A DNA stretch of 64,000 nucleotides from Deltaproteobacteria bacterium HGW-Deltaproteobacteria-6 (GTDB lineage Bacteria; Desulfobacterota; Syntrophia; Syntrophales; Smithellaceae), in assembly GCA_002840435.1 (NCBI GenBank), contig PHAT01000001.1:242300-306299 (forward strand). The letters are read 5' to 3'. A model generated the notes under the pieces. The model was not told the origin of the DNA. It saw nothing but the letters and a program-made list of their open reading frames with translations, and did no database searches. The position numbers and the translations under genes are program-made. Positions 10,101 through 18,602 of this stretch are shown here, piece after piece. Positions within the stretch are counted from its first letter, which is position 1; the number at the start of each line of letters is the position of its first letter.

Positions 10101-11354
10101 GTTGAGTTCGTAGGCGGCGCGCGCGTGGGCGGTTATTTCGTCAATGATCAAATCGGCATTGATGATGCGGCCGATAAACTTGCGGCCTGATCCGGTGGTG
10201 CCGACGCCGTTGAACATAAACTCACAGGCCCGCTTTCGGGTGATATCGTCAATGGCTTCAAAGATCGCCTGAACCGCCTTGACAGGTTGGCCCGCGGTTT
10301 GTGTGTAAAGACCGGCCAGCACGGCGTTGTGGTTGTTAATCAAAACCGCTTTGGTGCTGGTCGAACCGATGTCGATGCCCAGATAGACGGCCTGCTTTTT
10401 ATGAAGGGGCTGATAAATATCCACTTCAACGGCTGCGGCGTTGCTGCCGGGCTTATAAAGATAACTGGTGCTGGTGATAAATTCCGGGTAACTCGAAAGC
10501 GTCAGCTTAAGCGGCGGATAGCCGTAGGTTTTTTCTTTGGTTTCTCTGACGAAAAGGTCATCCCAGGCTTTTATGCCAAGCGGCTCGGGATCTGTTTCTT
10601 CCAGGTAAAGCAGGGCCGCGCCGATTGCGCCATAGAGATGGCTGTATTCGCCGATGACGGGTTCCGTCTGCAGGAGATTGCGGAAATGCTTGACCACGGC
10701 GGTATTCATGGAAACGCCGCCCGCGAGGATCAAAGGGGTCTGAATATGGGAATCGGGCATAAGCGTGTCAATGACGTTCTTAGCCAGGCCTTCGCAAAGT
10801 CCGTCGCTGATCTGGCCCACGGAATAACCTTCCTGCTGGGCATGAATGAGATCGGTTTTGGCAAAAACGGCGCAGCGCGTGGCAATCTTCGGCGTGTTGC
10901 TCTGGTTGCAAAACGCAATGGTGCTGAGCGTTTCGATGCTTTTGAGATTGAGGCGCTTTGCCTGTTGATCCAGAAAGCTGCCGGTGCCCGCGGCACAGGA
11001 GGAGTTTGACCGGAATCGTTCATAATCGCCCTCACGGTTGAACGAAATCAAACCAAAGTTTTCGCCGCCTATGAATAAAACGCTGCCGACCGCGGCATGG
11101 TATTTTTTAACGGCCGCAATCATGGCGATCTGGGTGTCAACCCGCAGGACGTCCTGCAGAATTTCGGGGCCGGCCTGGGTCATGGCAATGCCGCCAATCA
11201 GGGAAATGTCGATGCTATCGAGTATCAAACGCAGGGTGTCGGCAATGGCGCCGCGATGAAACTGGTAAAATGAGCTAACCACCACGCCTTTTTCATCGGT
11301 AACAACGACGGACAGCGCAACCGAACCGATATCTATTCCAACGATTTGCAGCAT
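7164..11354 (-). CDS. Giant acyl-CoA dehydratase activase (two ASKHA domains plus HgdB-like region)
   Basis: 1396 residues. Two BadF/BadG/HgdC-type ATPase repeats come first: GIDIGSVALS at residue 6 with CAAGTGSFLDQQ and ATRCAVF, then GIDIGSTSTKAVLI near 325 with CAAGTGSFIEEQ and SDRCTVFMERD. Each repeat keeps both cysteines that bind the shared [4Fe-4S] cluster in dimeric activases such as HgdC, so the fused pair could hold it within one chain. A four-cysteine segment (CELCRNNCKI, then FLCGRD) follows near 615-640. The remaining 750 residues resemble DUF2229 and HgdB-like dehydratase regions. The family drives ATP-dependent electron injection into 2-hydroxyacyl-CoA dehydratases and benzoyl-CoA reductases. 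No separate dehydratase subunits lie nearby, so the substrate is unknown. Confidence 0.88.
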   Translation of the reverse strand: MLQIVGIDIGSVALSVVVTDEKGVVVSSFYQFHRGAIADTLRLILDSIDISLIGGIAMTQAGPEILQDVLRVDTQIAMIAAVKKYHAAVGSVLFIGGENFGLISFNREGDYERFRSNSSCAAGTGSFLDQQAKRLNLKSIETLSTIAFCNQSNTPKIATRCAVFAKTDLIHAQQEGYSVGQISDGLCEGLAKNVIDTLMPDSHIQTPLILAGGVSMNTAVVKHFRNLLQTEPVIGEYSHLYGAIGAALLYLEETDPEPLGIKAWDDLFVRETKEKTYGYPPLKLTLSSYPEFITSTSYLYKPGSNAAAVEVDIYQPLHKKQAVYLGIDIGSTSTKAVLINNHNAVLAGLYTQTAGQPVKAVQAIFEAIDDITRKRACEFMFNGVGTTGSGRKFIGRIINADLIIDEITAHARAAYELNNEADTIIEIGGQDAKFTTMKNGMVTSSVMNNVCAAGTGSFIEEQAVKLGVSLADYASRAINTPSPISSDRCTVFMERDINNYLTEGYSVDEVLASVLHSVCENYLTKVAVEGSIGQSVCFQGATARNRALVAAFEHRLNKPIFVSRFCHLTGALGSALILAENAVRDSAFRGLALYSENIPVENEVCELCRNNCKINKITIQKETVAYGFLCGRDYDTKHYVGTTKKQYDLIKERSLVFPQAKKPAAYKKKVRIGIPHALYLAEEMPLWKHFFATLGVETVTSAGLKNAIKSGKKIAGAEFCAPMNAFFGHVQYLVDKCDYIFLPVYLEAVKQKDEDYRYYCYYTQFAATLSAGAKSLHLKNKTIMPVIDHYSFQSRIELFSLLKSILNTGYWEIYNAYEAALSFYAEGCNNLINVYQREKPAAGQISVALLGRPYAIMQNSMNKGIPDIFSTLDIKTFYQDMLPVDQEDLSEIEPLLKRMHWSYAARILKAALYIARTPGLYPVYVTSFKCSPDSFSLEYFKRILDQYSKPYLILELDEHDSNVGYETRIEAALRSFDNHHRNKDLRLVSSRKLPLNSESVAKIKDKTLLIPCFDPINSKLLEAVFIREGVDARMVPLTEKIVQRGLRTNTGQCLPVNLMAESYMNYIEENLLDPAQTVGWCFDSHVACNIRLYPQFMKAIMEAAGRGMEDVDMYVGSLSLSDISMQASIEAYFAHMFGGMLRRIGCKIRPYEKEKGMTDKLIAQSVTILYNTLLGGRNKDDDLIRVINLFNKIETVPGHRPKVAIFGDMYARDNDVFNQDLIHAIEEYGGEVITTPFNEFAKLIASPYMRRWFLEGEFMDVLFTKTLITLVNQLEKSYYKIFNELLNEPPFVSDIDYKKIYDNFNVTVQHFGESTDNLLKITALMQHYPDISLFVQTNPAFCCAGLVTEAMASRIEEYTGVPIVTLNYDGTGKNINSKIRPYIKFPRRKASVRVVR

Positions 11355-11493
11355 AGGTATTCTTTATCCAATGATAGTATTTATTGTATTAATTATTTTA
11401 TTGCTGCCGCGAAGATTAGCATAGGTTTCTGAAATTATCAGTGAAAAAAATATCATATTCCATTATGATCAGTTCAAGTATAAAGGATTAAAA

Positions 11494-12393
11494 ATGTTTC
11501 GTATTTTAAATGACCGCAACTTTATTTTTTTTCTGGCCATTGCGTTCGGGTTTGCTCTTCCCGGGCCGTCTGCGTGGACCAAACTGATCATGATGCCCGC
11601 GCTGGCGCTGGTCATGACGCTGGCGACGATTAATGTATCCAACGACTATTTTCTGAAGCCCCGCGCCATTTTGATGCCGTCGCTTGCCGGAATACTGATG
11701 ACTTACGGCATTCTGGGCGGCGTGATTCTGGCTTTCGCAGCTTTGCTGATTACCGATCGGAACCTGTGGATCGGTTTTGTGCTGATCGCAGCGGTGCCCC
11801 CGGCGGTGGCGGTGATTCCGTTTACCGCCATCCTCGACGGCAATGTCTCTTACACCCTGTCGGGCACCGTGGCATCATATCTGGCGGCCCTCCTGATCAT
11901 GCCTTTCATGTTCTGGATATTCATGGGAACGGGCTTTGCCGAGCCTTATAAACTGATTCAGATTATGCTGCTTTTAATTGTTTTGCCTTTGATTCTGTCC
12001 CGGTTGATTCTTCGCTTCAACTGGCAGGACCGGATTGCGCCTGTCCGCGGCATGATGACGGACTGGGGATTTTTTATCGTCCTGTATTCGATCATCGGCG
12101 TGAACCGCGATTTGATTATTTCCAGTCCGCAGATGATCCTGCCGATTACCGGGGTTGTGCTGGCCGCGACGTTTGGTCTTGGTTTTGTGATTGAAAAGGT
12201 TGGTGTTCTTTTGAAAGGAGATCAAAAAAACATGATCAGCCTGGTTCTGCTGGGGACATTAAAAAACCAGGGCATTGCCGGGGCGCTGGCGATTGTGCTC
12301 TTTGAAGAAGAGGCGGCTCTGCCTTCCGCTGTCTACAGCGTCGTGATGATCCTTTACATTATGTGGCTGGATTTGCGGAGACGCCGGGCATAA
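11494..12393 (+). CDS. Bile acid:sodium symporter (BASS)-like membrane transporter
   Basis: 299 residues with about nine or ten hydrophobic helices and little else. The helix pattern, the PPAVAVIPFTAILDGN segment near residue 97 and the LGTLKNQGIAGALAIVLF segment near the C-terminus fit the SBF/BASS fold, whose members carry organic anions with sodium. The ATG has AAGGA eight bases upstream. It is transcribed alone, divergent from the giant activase across a 139-bp gap, so the two may share a control region. The substrate cannot be deduced. A related auxin-efflux-type carrier is an alternative. Confidence 0.72.
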   Translation: MFRILNDRNFIFFLAIAFGFALPGPSAWTKLIMMPALALVMTLATINVSNDYFLKPRAILMPSLAGILMTYGILGGVILAFAALLITDRNLWIGFVLIAAVPPAVAVIPFTAILDGNVSYTLSGTVASYLAALLIMPFMFWIFMGTGFAEPYKLIQIMLLLIVLPLILSRLILRFNWQDRIAPVRGMMTDWGFFIVLYSIIGVNRDLIISSPQMILPITGVVLAATFGLGFVIEKVGVLLKGDQKNMISLVLLGTLKNQGIAGALAIVLFEEEAALPSAVYSVVMILYIMWLDLRRRRA

Positions 12394-12489
12394 TTAATTC
12401 GAACAGGATGTCATTCCGGTTATAAGCGCAGGTAAGGTGTTGGTATTTGGTGCCCGTTTTTAAGACAATTATGCCAGGCATAAAAAAGA

Positions 12490-12588
12490 TGTCATTTCGA
12501 AGAAGCGAAGTGACTGAGAAATCTTTAAAATATTTGAAAAGATTTCTCCCCGGCATGCGCCGGGCTGTCGCCTCCGGTCGAAATGACA
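12490..12588. repeat. 99-bp nested inverted-repeat element
   Basis: Outer arms TGTCATTTCGA (12490-12500) and TCGAAATGACA (12578-12588) are perfect complements. Inner arms GAGAAATCTTT (12516-12526) and AAAGATTTCTC (12538-12548) are also perfect. The right half carries a CCCGGCATGCGCCGGG palindrome and shares its arms with the 551-595 and 1899-1943 repeats. This is the most complete copy of the dispersed family in the window. It encodes nothing and sits in the 12394-12613 gap. Confidence 0.85.
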
Positions 12589-12613
12589 GAAGGCGGACTT
12601 ATGCAAGTAGGTA

Positions 12614-13321
12614 CTAGTGCTTGTAATGCTGCAATACCGCTTTTAAAAGCGAAGCGCTGTGGCCCAGTTGCACATAGGCTTCTTCTCTGGTGATGTTGCG
12701 GTTTTCAGCGCGCAGTTTATAGCCCAGACGTCGCGTGATGTTGGCGATGCGGGCGATTTCTCCCGCCAGATCTTCTTCGAATTTATCCGGGCGCAGGATA
12801 ACGGCATACATGTGTTGTGAAATCTTCTGCGGTTCATTCTTGATCGTGTTTTCCACAATACCGTCGCTCGCGCTGTGAAAAGATTGATTGAACATGTCAT
12901 AAGGAATGTTATGCAGCGGTTGGGAAAGGTCGCCGATGTAATGAGCGCAGTAGGCCAGATGATACTGGGCGTATTTACCGGCGCTCTGGTCTTTTTCGTA
13001 GGCGGCGAGCGATGCGATAATCGCGCCGTAGATGTGACCTTCCGTATCCAGAAATATATTATTTTTATTGTATCGCTCGATCTGATCCAGCACCATCCGG
13101 GATGTTACTTCCGCCTCGGCGTTATTATTGAACCAGTGATTATAAGATTCGATGTTGCCGGCTTTGATTCTGGCCAGGTCCGGCCCCGCCGCGTTGTACC
13201 AGGATTTGAGCCCCGCGACTTTGGCGATGGTCAGATGGGTCTGGTCATGCCAGGTCCACGCCGGCGAGGAAGAAAAGAGAACAAGCAAAACGATCATGAA
13301 CTTCAAAGCAATGTTTTTCAT
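12614..13321 (-). CDS. Secreted zinc-dependent phospholipase C / S1-P1 nuclease-like protein
   Basis: 235 residues with a signal peptide (KFMIVLLVLFSSSPAWT); the mature protein begins near WHDQTH. The fold of zinc-dependent phospholipase C and P1 nuclease uses an N-terminal Trp plus His and Asp ligands. Here WHDQTHLTIA, the central CAHYIGDLSQPLHNIPYD and a FHSASDG segment supply matching residues in the right order. The enzyme would act outside the cytoplasm on phosphodiesters, but which ones cannot be told. The ATG has AAAGGA six bases before it. It is transcribed alone, flanked by dispersed repeats on both sides. Confidence 0.75.
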   Translation of the reverse strand: MKNIALKFMIVLLVLFSSSPAWTWHDQTHLTIAKVAGLKSWYNAAGPDLARIKAGNIESYNHWFNNNAEAEVTSRMVLDQIERYNKNNIFLDTEGHIYGAIIASLAAYEKDQSAGKYAQYHLAYCAHYIGDLSQPLHNIPYDMFNQSFHSASDGIVENTIKNEPQKISQHMYAVILRPDKFEEDLAGEIARIANITRRLGYKLRAENRNITREEAYVQLGHSASLLKAVLQHYKH

Positions 13322-13414
13322 AAAATTCCTTTAGACTCATTACGATTATTGATGGTTTTTTGAAGACTCCGCCAATCGGTAATTCCCGCGTTGAGGCTGC
13401 GTCATAATTGTAAC

Positions 13415-13454
13415 ATTGTCCTTCCGAATCCCGATAAGTCGGGATGAGGAATCT
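13415..13454. repeat. Inverted copy of the 1961-2000 repeat module
   Basis: Contains CTTCCGAATCCCGATAAGTC followed by GGGATGAGGAATC, an imperfect reverse complement of 1961-2000. It sits in the short gap between the phospholipase-like gene and the ABC permease. Confidence 0.6.
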
Positions 13455-13459
13455 TAATA

Positions 13460-14224
13460 TCATTTCATCCGGCTGAACAAAATGCTCCCCAAAACCAGCA
13501 TGGCTGCGGCAAAGAACGTGATGATTCCCAGGTCAACATAGAACGGATAGGTGTGCATGCCCAGGAGCGCGCCGCGGACACCGTCCACGGTGTAACTGAG
13601 GGGATTGATTTTCACCAGGACCTGCAGCCAGGACGGCAGCCGGTCATCCACCGGAAACAGCGCGCCGGATAAAAAGAAGAGCGGGAAAATCAGAAAGGAG
13701 GAAATCACCTGAAATCCTTCCAGGCTCTCCAGCAGGGAGCCCAGCGCCAGACCCAGTGATACCAGAGCAATCGAGGTGATGAGCAAAATCAGCAAGGCCA
13801 GGGGAATGCCCCAGGGATTGACCGCCGGGAAAAGAAACGAGAAGGCAAAAAGGATCATAACCTGCAAGAGGACGTCGGTGCAGCCGCCGAGGACTTTCCC
13901 GAAAAAAATGCTGATGCGCGTCACCGGTGCGACCAGAACAGCCTTCAAGACATCGAGTTTGCGGTCCCAGATGATATAGAGGCCGAAAAATACGGAACCG
14001 AAGATGACCGACATGGTCAGAATGCCCGGATAAATGTAGTCGCGATAGTTGACGTCGCCTACGGAAAGGCTGGCGCCGATGCCGCTGCCGAACAGAAACA
14101 GCCACATCATCGGCTGCACAAAACTGGAGACGATTCTGCTTTTTTCGCGCCAGAAAACTTTGAACTCCCGCCACCAGACGGCGGAAATACCCAGAAGCTC
14201 TTTTTGAATAATATTGGAGGTCAT
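13460..14224 (-). CDS. ABC-2 type transporter permease
   Basis: 254 residues from the ATG at 14222-14224, which is preceded by GGGGAAAG; an in-frame upstream extension to 14335 lies inside the ATPase gene and is not needed. Six hydrophobic helices follow the N-terminal WWREFKVFWREKSR segment typical of ABC-2 (DrrB/NodJ-like) permeases. It starts four bases past the stop of the ATP-binding gene, so the pair is translationally coupled and forms one exporter. DrrAB-type systems export drugs, lipids or polysaccharides; the substrate here is unknown. Confidence 0.9.
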   Translation of the reverse strand: MTSNIIQKELLGISAVWWREFKVFWREKSRIVSSFVQPMMWLFLFGSGIGASLSVGDVNYRDYIYPGILTMSVIFGSVFFGLYIIWDRKLDVLKAVLVAPVTRISIFFGKVLGGCTDVLLQVMILFAFSFLFPAVNPWGIPLALLILLITSIALVSLGLALGSLLESLEGFQVISSFLIFPLFFLSGALFPVDDRLPSWLQVLVKINPLSYTVDGVRGALLGMHTYPFYVDLGIITFFAAAMLVLGSILFSRMK

Positions 14225-14228
14225 GGCT

Positions 14229-15206
14229 TCACTTTCCCCTCTGACGATACCGGGCGATGGTTTCCACCCAGCTGTCGCCGTTTTCAGCGGCATCCTCGCG
14301 GATGTCTCGGCCGGTGAGTTTGATGAAGACGTCATTGAGGGTGGGCTTTCTCATTTCCACGCTGACGATATCGGGAATCAGAGGCAGGAGTTCCGCCAGA
14401 TGCAGCGGGGCCGACTTGATGGTGATTTCCGTCGTATCGCCTGCGGTTTTCACCGCGGATACATAAGGAAGTGAACGGATGATGTCCAGCGGCGGCCTGG
14501 GCGCCTGGATGGCGACGATGTCCCCGCCCATCTGGTCGATCATTTTTTCAGGAGTATCCAGGGCGATGATCCTTCCTGCGTCAATCACGCCGATGCGGTT
14601 GCAGATATGCTGGGCTTCTTCCATGTAATGCGTGGTGAGCACAACGGTGGTCTGTTCCCTTTTGGCCATGGCACGGATGTATTCCCAGGTGCGGGCCCGC
14701 GTTTGCGGATCAAGCCCCAGCGTGGGTTCATCCAGAAACAATACGGCGGGGCGGTGCAGAAGGCCGCGGGCCAGTTCCAGCCGGCGTTTCATGCCGCCGG
14801 AATAGGTTTTGGTCAGATCATCGGCGCGTTCCCGGAGATCGACCAGCGTAAGCATTTCTTCGATCCAGAGGTTGCGCACGCGCGACGGAATTCCATAGAG
14901 ACGGGCATGCAGCTGCAGGTTTTCGCGGCCGGTGAGAATCGTGTCCAGCGTCGGGTCCTGAAAAACTATGCCGACTTTCCGACGCACCTGCGTCGGGTGT
15001 TTGGCGATATCAAAGCCCGCGATGATGCCGGTTCCGGATGTGGGGCGAACAATGGTGCAGAGCATTCCGATGGTTGTGGTTTTGCCCGCGCCATTGGGGC
15101 CCAGCAGTCCGAAGATTTCGCCTTTTTCAATGGCCAGATCGATGCCGCGCACCGCCTGGATTTTGCCGAATGTTTTCGTCAGAGACCGGGTTTCAATAAT
15201 AGCCAT
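14229..15206 (-). CDS. ABC exporter ATP-binding protein (DrrA-like)
   Basis: 325 residues from the ATG at 15204-15206; a TTG at 15230 is a possible longer start. The ATPase motifs are complete: GPNGAGKTTTIGML (Walker A), a Q-loop in VGIVFQDPTLD, YSGGMKRRLELARGL (signature), VLFLDEPTLGLD (Walker B) and the switch histidine in LTTHYMEEA. The C-terminal 90 residues match the DUF4162-type extension of DrrA-like exporters, with a PTLNDVFIKLTGRDIRE ending. It partners the permease immediately downstream and lies 24 bases after the sppA stop, so the three genes probably share a transcript. Confidence 0.93.
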   Translation of the reverse strand: MAIIETRSLTKTFGKIQAVRGIDLAIEKGEIFGLLGPNGAGKTTTIGMLCTIVRPTSGTGIIAGFDIAKHPTQVRRKVGIVFQDPTLDTILTGRENLQLHARLYGIPSRVRNLWIEEMLTLVDLRERADDLTKTYSGGMKRRLELARGLLHRPAVLFLDEPTLGLDPQTRARTWEYIRAMAKREQTTVVLTTHYMEEAQHICNRIGVIDAGRIIALDTPEKMIDQMGGDIVAIQAPRPPLDIIRSLPYVSAVKTAGDTTEITIKSAPLHLAELLPLIPDIVSVEMRKPTLNDVFIKLTGRDIREDAAENGDSWVETIARYRQRGK

Positions 15207-15230
15207 ACTTGTAATATCCGGAAATTCCAA

Positions 15231-16208
15231 TTATTCAAAATTTATTGCGCCCGGCCAGAGGTAATAAAAGCCCGCTCTGGCGTTAAAGATTTCCGGCAGA
15301 GCAACATTGATCAGTGAAATATTTCTGGCCTCCGGGGCTGCCACCCGGTAATAATTGTCTTCGGGTGCATCGTTGCGCCGGTATACCACGACACGCGTTT
15401 CGTCGGCAAGCCCCGCGATGGTTTTTGTTTCTTTGATGGCGTCGCGGATGTAACCGATTTTGTCGATCAGTTTCAGTTTCAATGCTTCGTCGGCGACAAA
15501 GACGCGAGCCGTGGAAACTTCTTTCAGCGAAGACTCATCAAGCCTGCGGTGTTTTTGCACCAGATTGATGAACCGGTTGCCGAAGGTATCGACGGTCCTC
15601 TGCGTCAGCATTTTTTCTTCGTCGTTTGATTCGCGGAACGGCGAACCCATGTCTTTGTTTTTGCCGAATTTGTTGATTTCAACGCTCAAGCCGATTTTAT
15701 CCATCAGCCCGTATGCTTTGGGACGCAAAAAAATTACACCTACGGAACCGGTCAGGGTGGTGGGGTGCGCCATGATTAAATCCGCGGGCAGCGAAATATA
15801 ATATGCGCCGGATGCGACGATATCCATCATGATCACGGTGACTTTATTGCCGGTCTTTGCCTTATAGGCTGAGATTTCATGGTACAAAAGGTCACTGGCC
15901 GTAATGGCGCCGCCTGAGGAATCGATTTTCAATAAAACGGCTTTGACGGAAGGATCATTTTGAGCTTTGTTGAGTTGAACAACCACCTGTTCCACCAGGC
16001 TGAGCGTTGTGCTGAATAAGCCCGGTTTTGGCGTATCCGATATCATGCCGTTAACGGGAATGACCAGAATTTTATCCTTGCCTTTTCCTTCCAGAGTAAA
16101 TTCCTGAAGCGGGTTGGGCGTTGCGTCAAAAATATTGAGCCGGGGCGCGGAACAGGCGCCAAGCATCAGTAAAGAGCATAATGCCGTTATGATAAATAAT
16201 TCTTTCAT
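15231..16208 (-). CDS. sppA: Signal peptide peptidase SppA-like S49 protease, lipoprotein
   Basis: 325 residues. The N-terminus has a lipoprotein signal with lipobox LGAC near residue 19, so it is anchored to a membrane outside the cytoplasm. The S49 core is clear: LLKIDSSGGAITASDLLYHE, then VASGAYYISLPADLIMAHP with the nucleophile serine, TGSVGVIF, and a lysine further on. Single-domain S49 proteases of this size (SppA36K-like) digest cleaved signal peptides and membrane proteins. It is first of three genes with the ABC exporter; whether it processes that exporter's cargo is open. Confidence 0.85.
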   Translation of the reverse strand: MKELFIITALCSLLMLGACSAPRLNIFDATPNPLQEFTLEGKGKDKILVIPVNGMISDTPKPGLFSTTLSLVEQVVVQLNKAQNDPSVKAVLLKIDSSGGAITASDLLYHEISAYKAKTGNKVTVIMMDIVASGAYYISLPADLIMAHPTTLTGSVGVIFLRPKAYGLMDKIGLSVEINKFGKNKDMGSPFRESNDEEKMLTQRTVDTFGNRFINLVQKHRRLDESSLKEVSTARVFVADEALKLKLIDKIGYIRDAIKETKTIAGLADETRVVVYRRNDAPEDNYYRVAAPEARNISLINVALPEIFNARAGFYYLWPGAINFE

Positions 16209-16277
16209 GTGTGAGATGCCTTTCTTTGACGGTAATGATGTTTACGGATAATGATGTTTGCTTTATATTGATGAAGA

Positions 16278-17660
16278 TCAATACTTTATCAGTTTCAGAA
16301 TGAATTTCATAAGCTTCCCTTTATGGGGTGCGGCAATATCTACGATATCGGTATGATCATAGCTGCGCAGAATACTTTTGGTATGGGAAAAAGTATCGAA
16401 ACTGTATTTGCCGTGGTATTGTCCCATCCCGCTTTGTCCGACGCCGCCAAAGGGGAGGAAATGCGATACAATGTGCATAATGGTGTTGTTGACCGCGCCG
16501 CCGCCGAAATGCGTTTCCCCAATGATTTTTCTGCGGATGACCTTGTCATTGACAAACATGTACAATGCCAGTGGCGCGGGCCGCGCATTGATCCGGCGGA
16601 TCGTTTCATCAAGATCGGTATAAGGGATGACCGGCAGAACCGGGCCGAAAATTTCATCCAGCATGACCGGGTCATTCCAGTCCGCGGGGTAGAGCAGGGT
16701 GGGCTCGATATAACGGTCGGCGGCGTTGGTTCTTCCGCCGTAAATAATCTTCGTATTGTCGATTAACGCGGTCAGGCGCTGAAAATGCCGGTCATTGATG
16801 ATCCGGCAATAGCGGGGATGCGTTGAAGCATCTTCACCGTAAAATTTAGAAATCACTTTAATGAGTTCATCAATAAAAGCGTCTTTGATCGATTCATGAA
16901 CCAGAACGTAATCGGGCGCGATGCAGGTTTGCCCGGCGTTGAGAAATTTGCCCCAGCTGATCCGTCGGGCGGCTGTTTTGAGATTTGCACTTTCATGGAT
17001 GATGGCCGGGCTCTTGCCGCCCAGCTCCAGCGTGAGCGGCGTGAGGTTTTTCGCTGCCGCCGTCATCACTGCTTTTCCCACGGAGGTGCTGCCGGTAAAG
17101 AAGATATAATTGACCGGCAGCGAAAGCAGTGCCTGCGTTTCCGGTGCGGCTCCGCAAACGACATGAATATATTCTCCGGGGAATGCGGCGTTAATGATTT
17201 TTTCCAGAATCGCGGCCGTATGGGCTGAAATCTCCGAAGGTTTCAAAATGGCCGTGTTGCCGGCGGCAATCGCGCCGACAAGCGGCATCATCAGAAGCTG
17301 AAAAGGATAATTCCATGGCGCAATGATCAGCGTCACGCCGTAGGGTTCCTTATAAATGTAGCTCTTGGAAGGCATCATGAACAGGGGTGTTGCCGCTTTT
17401 TCGCGTGCCGCCCAGTCGCGGACATTGCTGATGGCGACCCTGATCTCGTTATAGACGCCGGATATTTCCGTGGCGTAAGCATCCGTTTCTTCTTTATGCA
17501 GATCGGCATAAACGGCGGCAAGAATTTCCTTCTCGTGTTCCTGAATAATGTCTTTGAGCTTTTTCAGGGTTTCGATGCGAAACTGAATATCACGTGTTTT
17601 GCCCGATTGAAAAAATTCTTTTTGCGCTTGAAATAATTCATTAAACTCGGAACTATTCAT
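16278..17660 (-). CDS. Aldehyde dehydrogenase, class 3 / fatty-aldehyde type
   Basis: 460 residues from the ATG at 17658-17660, which has GGAGG six bases upstream. ALDH motifs are complete: APWNYPFQL, LKPSEIS, FTGSTSVGKAV, LELGGKSPAI (catalytic Glu) and LNAGQTCIAPDY (catalytic Cys). The C-terminus ends in a hydrophobic, lysine-rich tail (KLMKFILKLIKY) as in membrane-associated fatty-aldehyde dehydrogenases. It should oxidise medium- or long-chain aldehydes to acids with NAD(P). It is transcribed alone in a region otherwise of envelope genes. Coniferyl-aldehyde dehydrogenase-like members are the nearest alternative. Confidence 0.9.
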   Translation of the reverse strand: MNSSEFNELFQAQKEFFQSGKTRDIQFRIETLKKLKDIIQEHEKEILAAVYADLHKEETDAYATEISGVYNEIRVAISNVRDWAAREKAATPLFMMPSKSYIYKEPYGVTLIIAPWNYPFQLLMMPLVGAIAAGNTAILKPSEISAHTAAILEKIINAAFPGEYIHVVCGAAPETQALLSLPVNYIFFTGSTSVGKAVMTAAAKNLTPLTLELGGKSPAIIHESANLKTAARRISWGKFLNAGQTCIAPDYVLVHESIKDAFIDELIKVISKFYGEDASTHPRYCRIINDRHFQRLTALIDNTKIIYGGRTNAADRYIEPTLLYPADWNDPVMLDEIFGPVLPVIPYTDLDETIRRINARPAPLALYMFVNDKVIRRKIIGETHFGGGAVNNTIMHIVSHFLPFGGVGQSGMGQYHGKYSFDTFSHTKSILRSYDHTDIVDIAAPHKGKLMKFILKLIKY

Positions 17661-17828
17661 CAATGTCCTCCGGCTTACCGAAACCTGAATCAGTCAGGTT
17701 CGCATGGCGTATGATTACTATAAGTGTGACACCACGCTGTGTCAAGCATAGTGCTGGGAGAAGAAAACCGGAGGGTGCAACAGGCGGCAGGAACTTTTGA
17801 ACAAAATTTTGAAAGCGCCGCTTGTGTT

Positions 17829-18602
17829 TTAAAATCTTAACGTCAAACCAGCCAGATATGTCCATTCTGTTTCAGGAGAGGTGAGACCGTATTTGATGCC
17901 GGCGTCCACCGTAATGCGTTTTCCAATGTCATAGGAGATACCGCCCAGAATAAATGCCGGATGATTTTCACTGCCGGACGCCAGATTGCGTTCTATGCCC
18001 ACGTTACCCAGCAGTTTGAGGTCTTTGATCACTGCAACTTCGGCGGCCAGTGACGCATGCCAGATATCCTTTCGTTCGTCGGTGTTATTTTCATGGCGGA
18101 CGTAACCAAGGTTGAGGTGCAGGGCCATCGGTTCAAATGATTTAGACGCGATGAAGAACATGCGGTAATGGGTATGTCCGGAGCCGAGGCCTTTATCTTC
18201 GTCACCCGACGGCAGACCGATGCCGGACTTGACAGCCAGCGCCCAGCCGTCTTTATCCAGGAAACGCCATTTTACATCGAGATTAATATCGGAAAGTCCG
18301 CTGGCATGGTCGAGCCGCGCATCATTTCCGTCAACGCTAAACCATAAATAGGGAACATTCAGGACGACATCCAGCGAATCGGTCAATCCCATCGTAACAC
18401 CGATAGCCGCACTGCCGCCTTCAGCTTTCAATGTTGTTAACTCATCAATTTTATCTTTATCATGGAAGAAAGATAATCCGAACTCCACCTGGCCTTTGCC
18501 CGTACCCTGAGTTCCGGCATCGTCCGTGACCAGCGGATGCCCCGCCATCGCAATACCTGTCATCATGAAAAATCCCATGACCGATAATACCACACACTTC
18601 AT
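17829..18602 (-). CDS. Outer-membrane protein of the phenol-degradation 'transporter' (MetA) type
   Basis: 257 residues with a signal peptide (VVLSVMGFFMMTGIAMA). The mature start HPLVTDDAGTQGTGKGQVEF is the hallmark of the PF13557-type family named for a phenol-degradation locus, and the chain ends in LTLRF, a barrel terminus. The strands alternate with glycine- and aspartate-rich turns. Family members are outer-membrane channels of largely unproven substrate. The ATG has GGAG eight bases upstream. It is transcribed alone, so no substrate can be inferred. Confidence 0.8.
   Translation of the reverse strand: MKCVVLSVMGFFMMTGIAMAGHPLVTDDAGTQGTGKGQVEFGLSFFHDKDKIDELTTLKAEGGSAAIGVTMGLTDSLDVVLNVPYLWFSVDGNDARLDHASGLSDINLDVKWRFLDKDGWALAVKSGIGLPSGDEDKGLGSGHTHYRMFFIASKSFEPMALHLNLGYVRHENNTDERKDIWHASLAAEVAVIKDLKLLGNVGIERNLASGSENHPAFILGGISYDIGKRITVDAGIKYGLTSPETEWTYLAGLTLRF

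Noticed and set aside
17653-17865. A 70-codon frame between the aldehyde dehydrogenase and the outer-membrane gene
   Set aside because: It overlaps both genes' ends, lacks a ribosome site and has no recognisable features.
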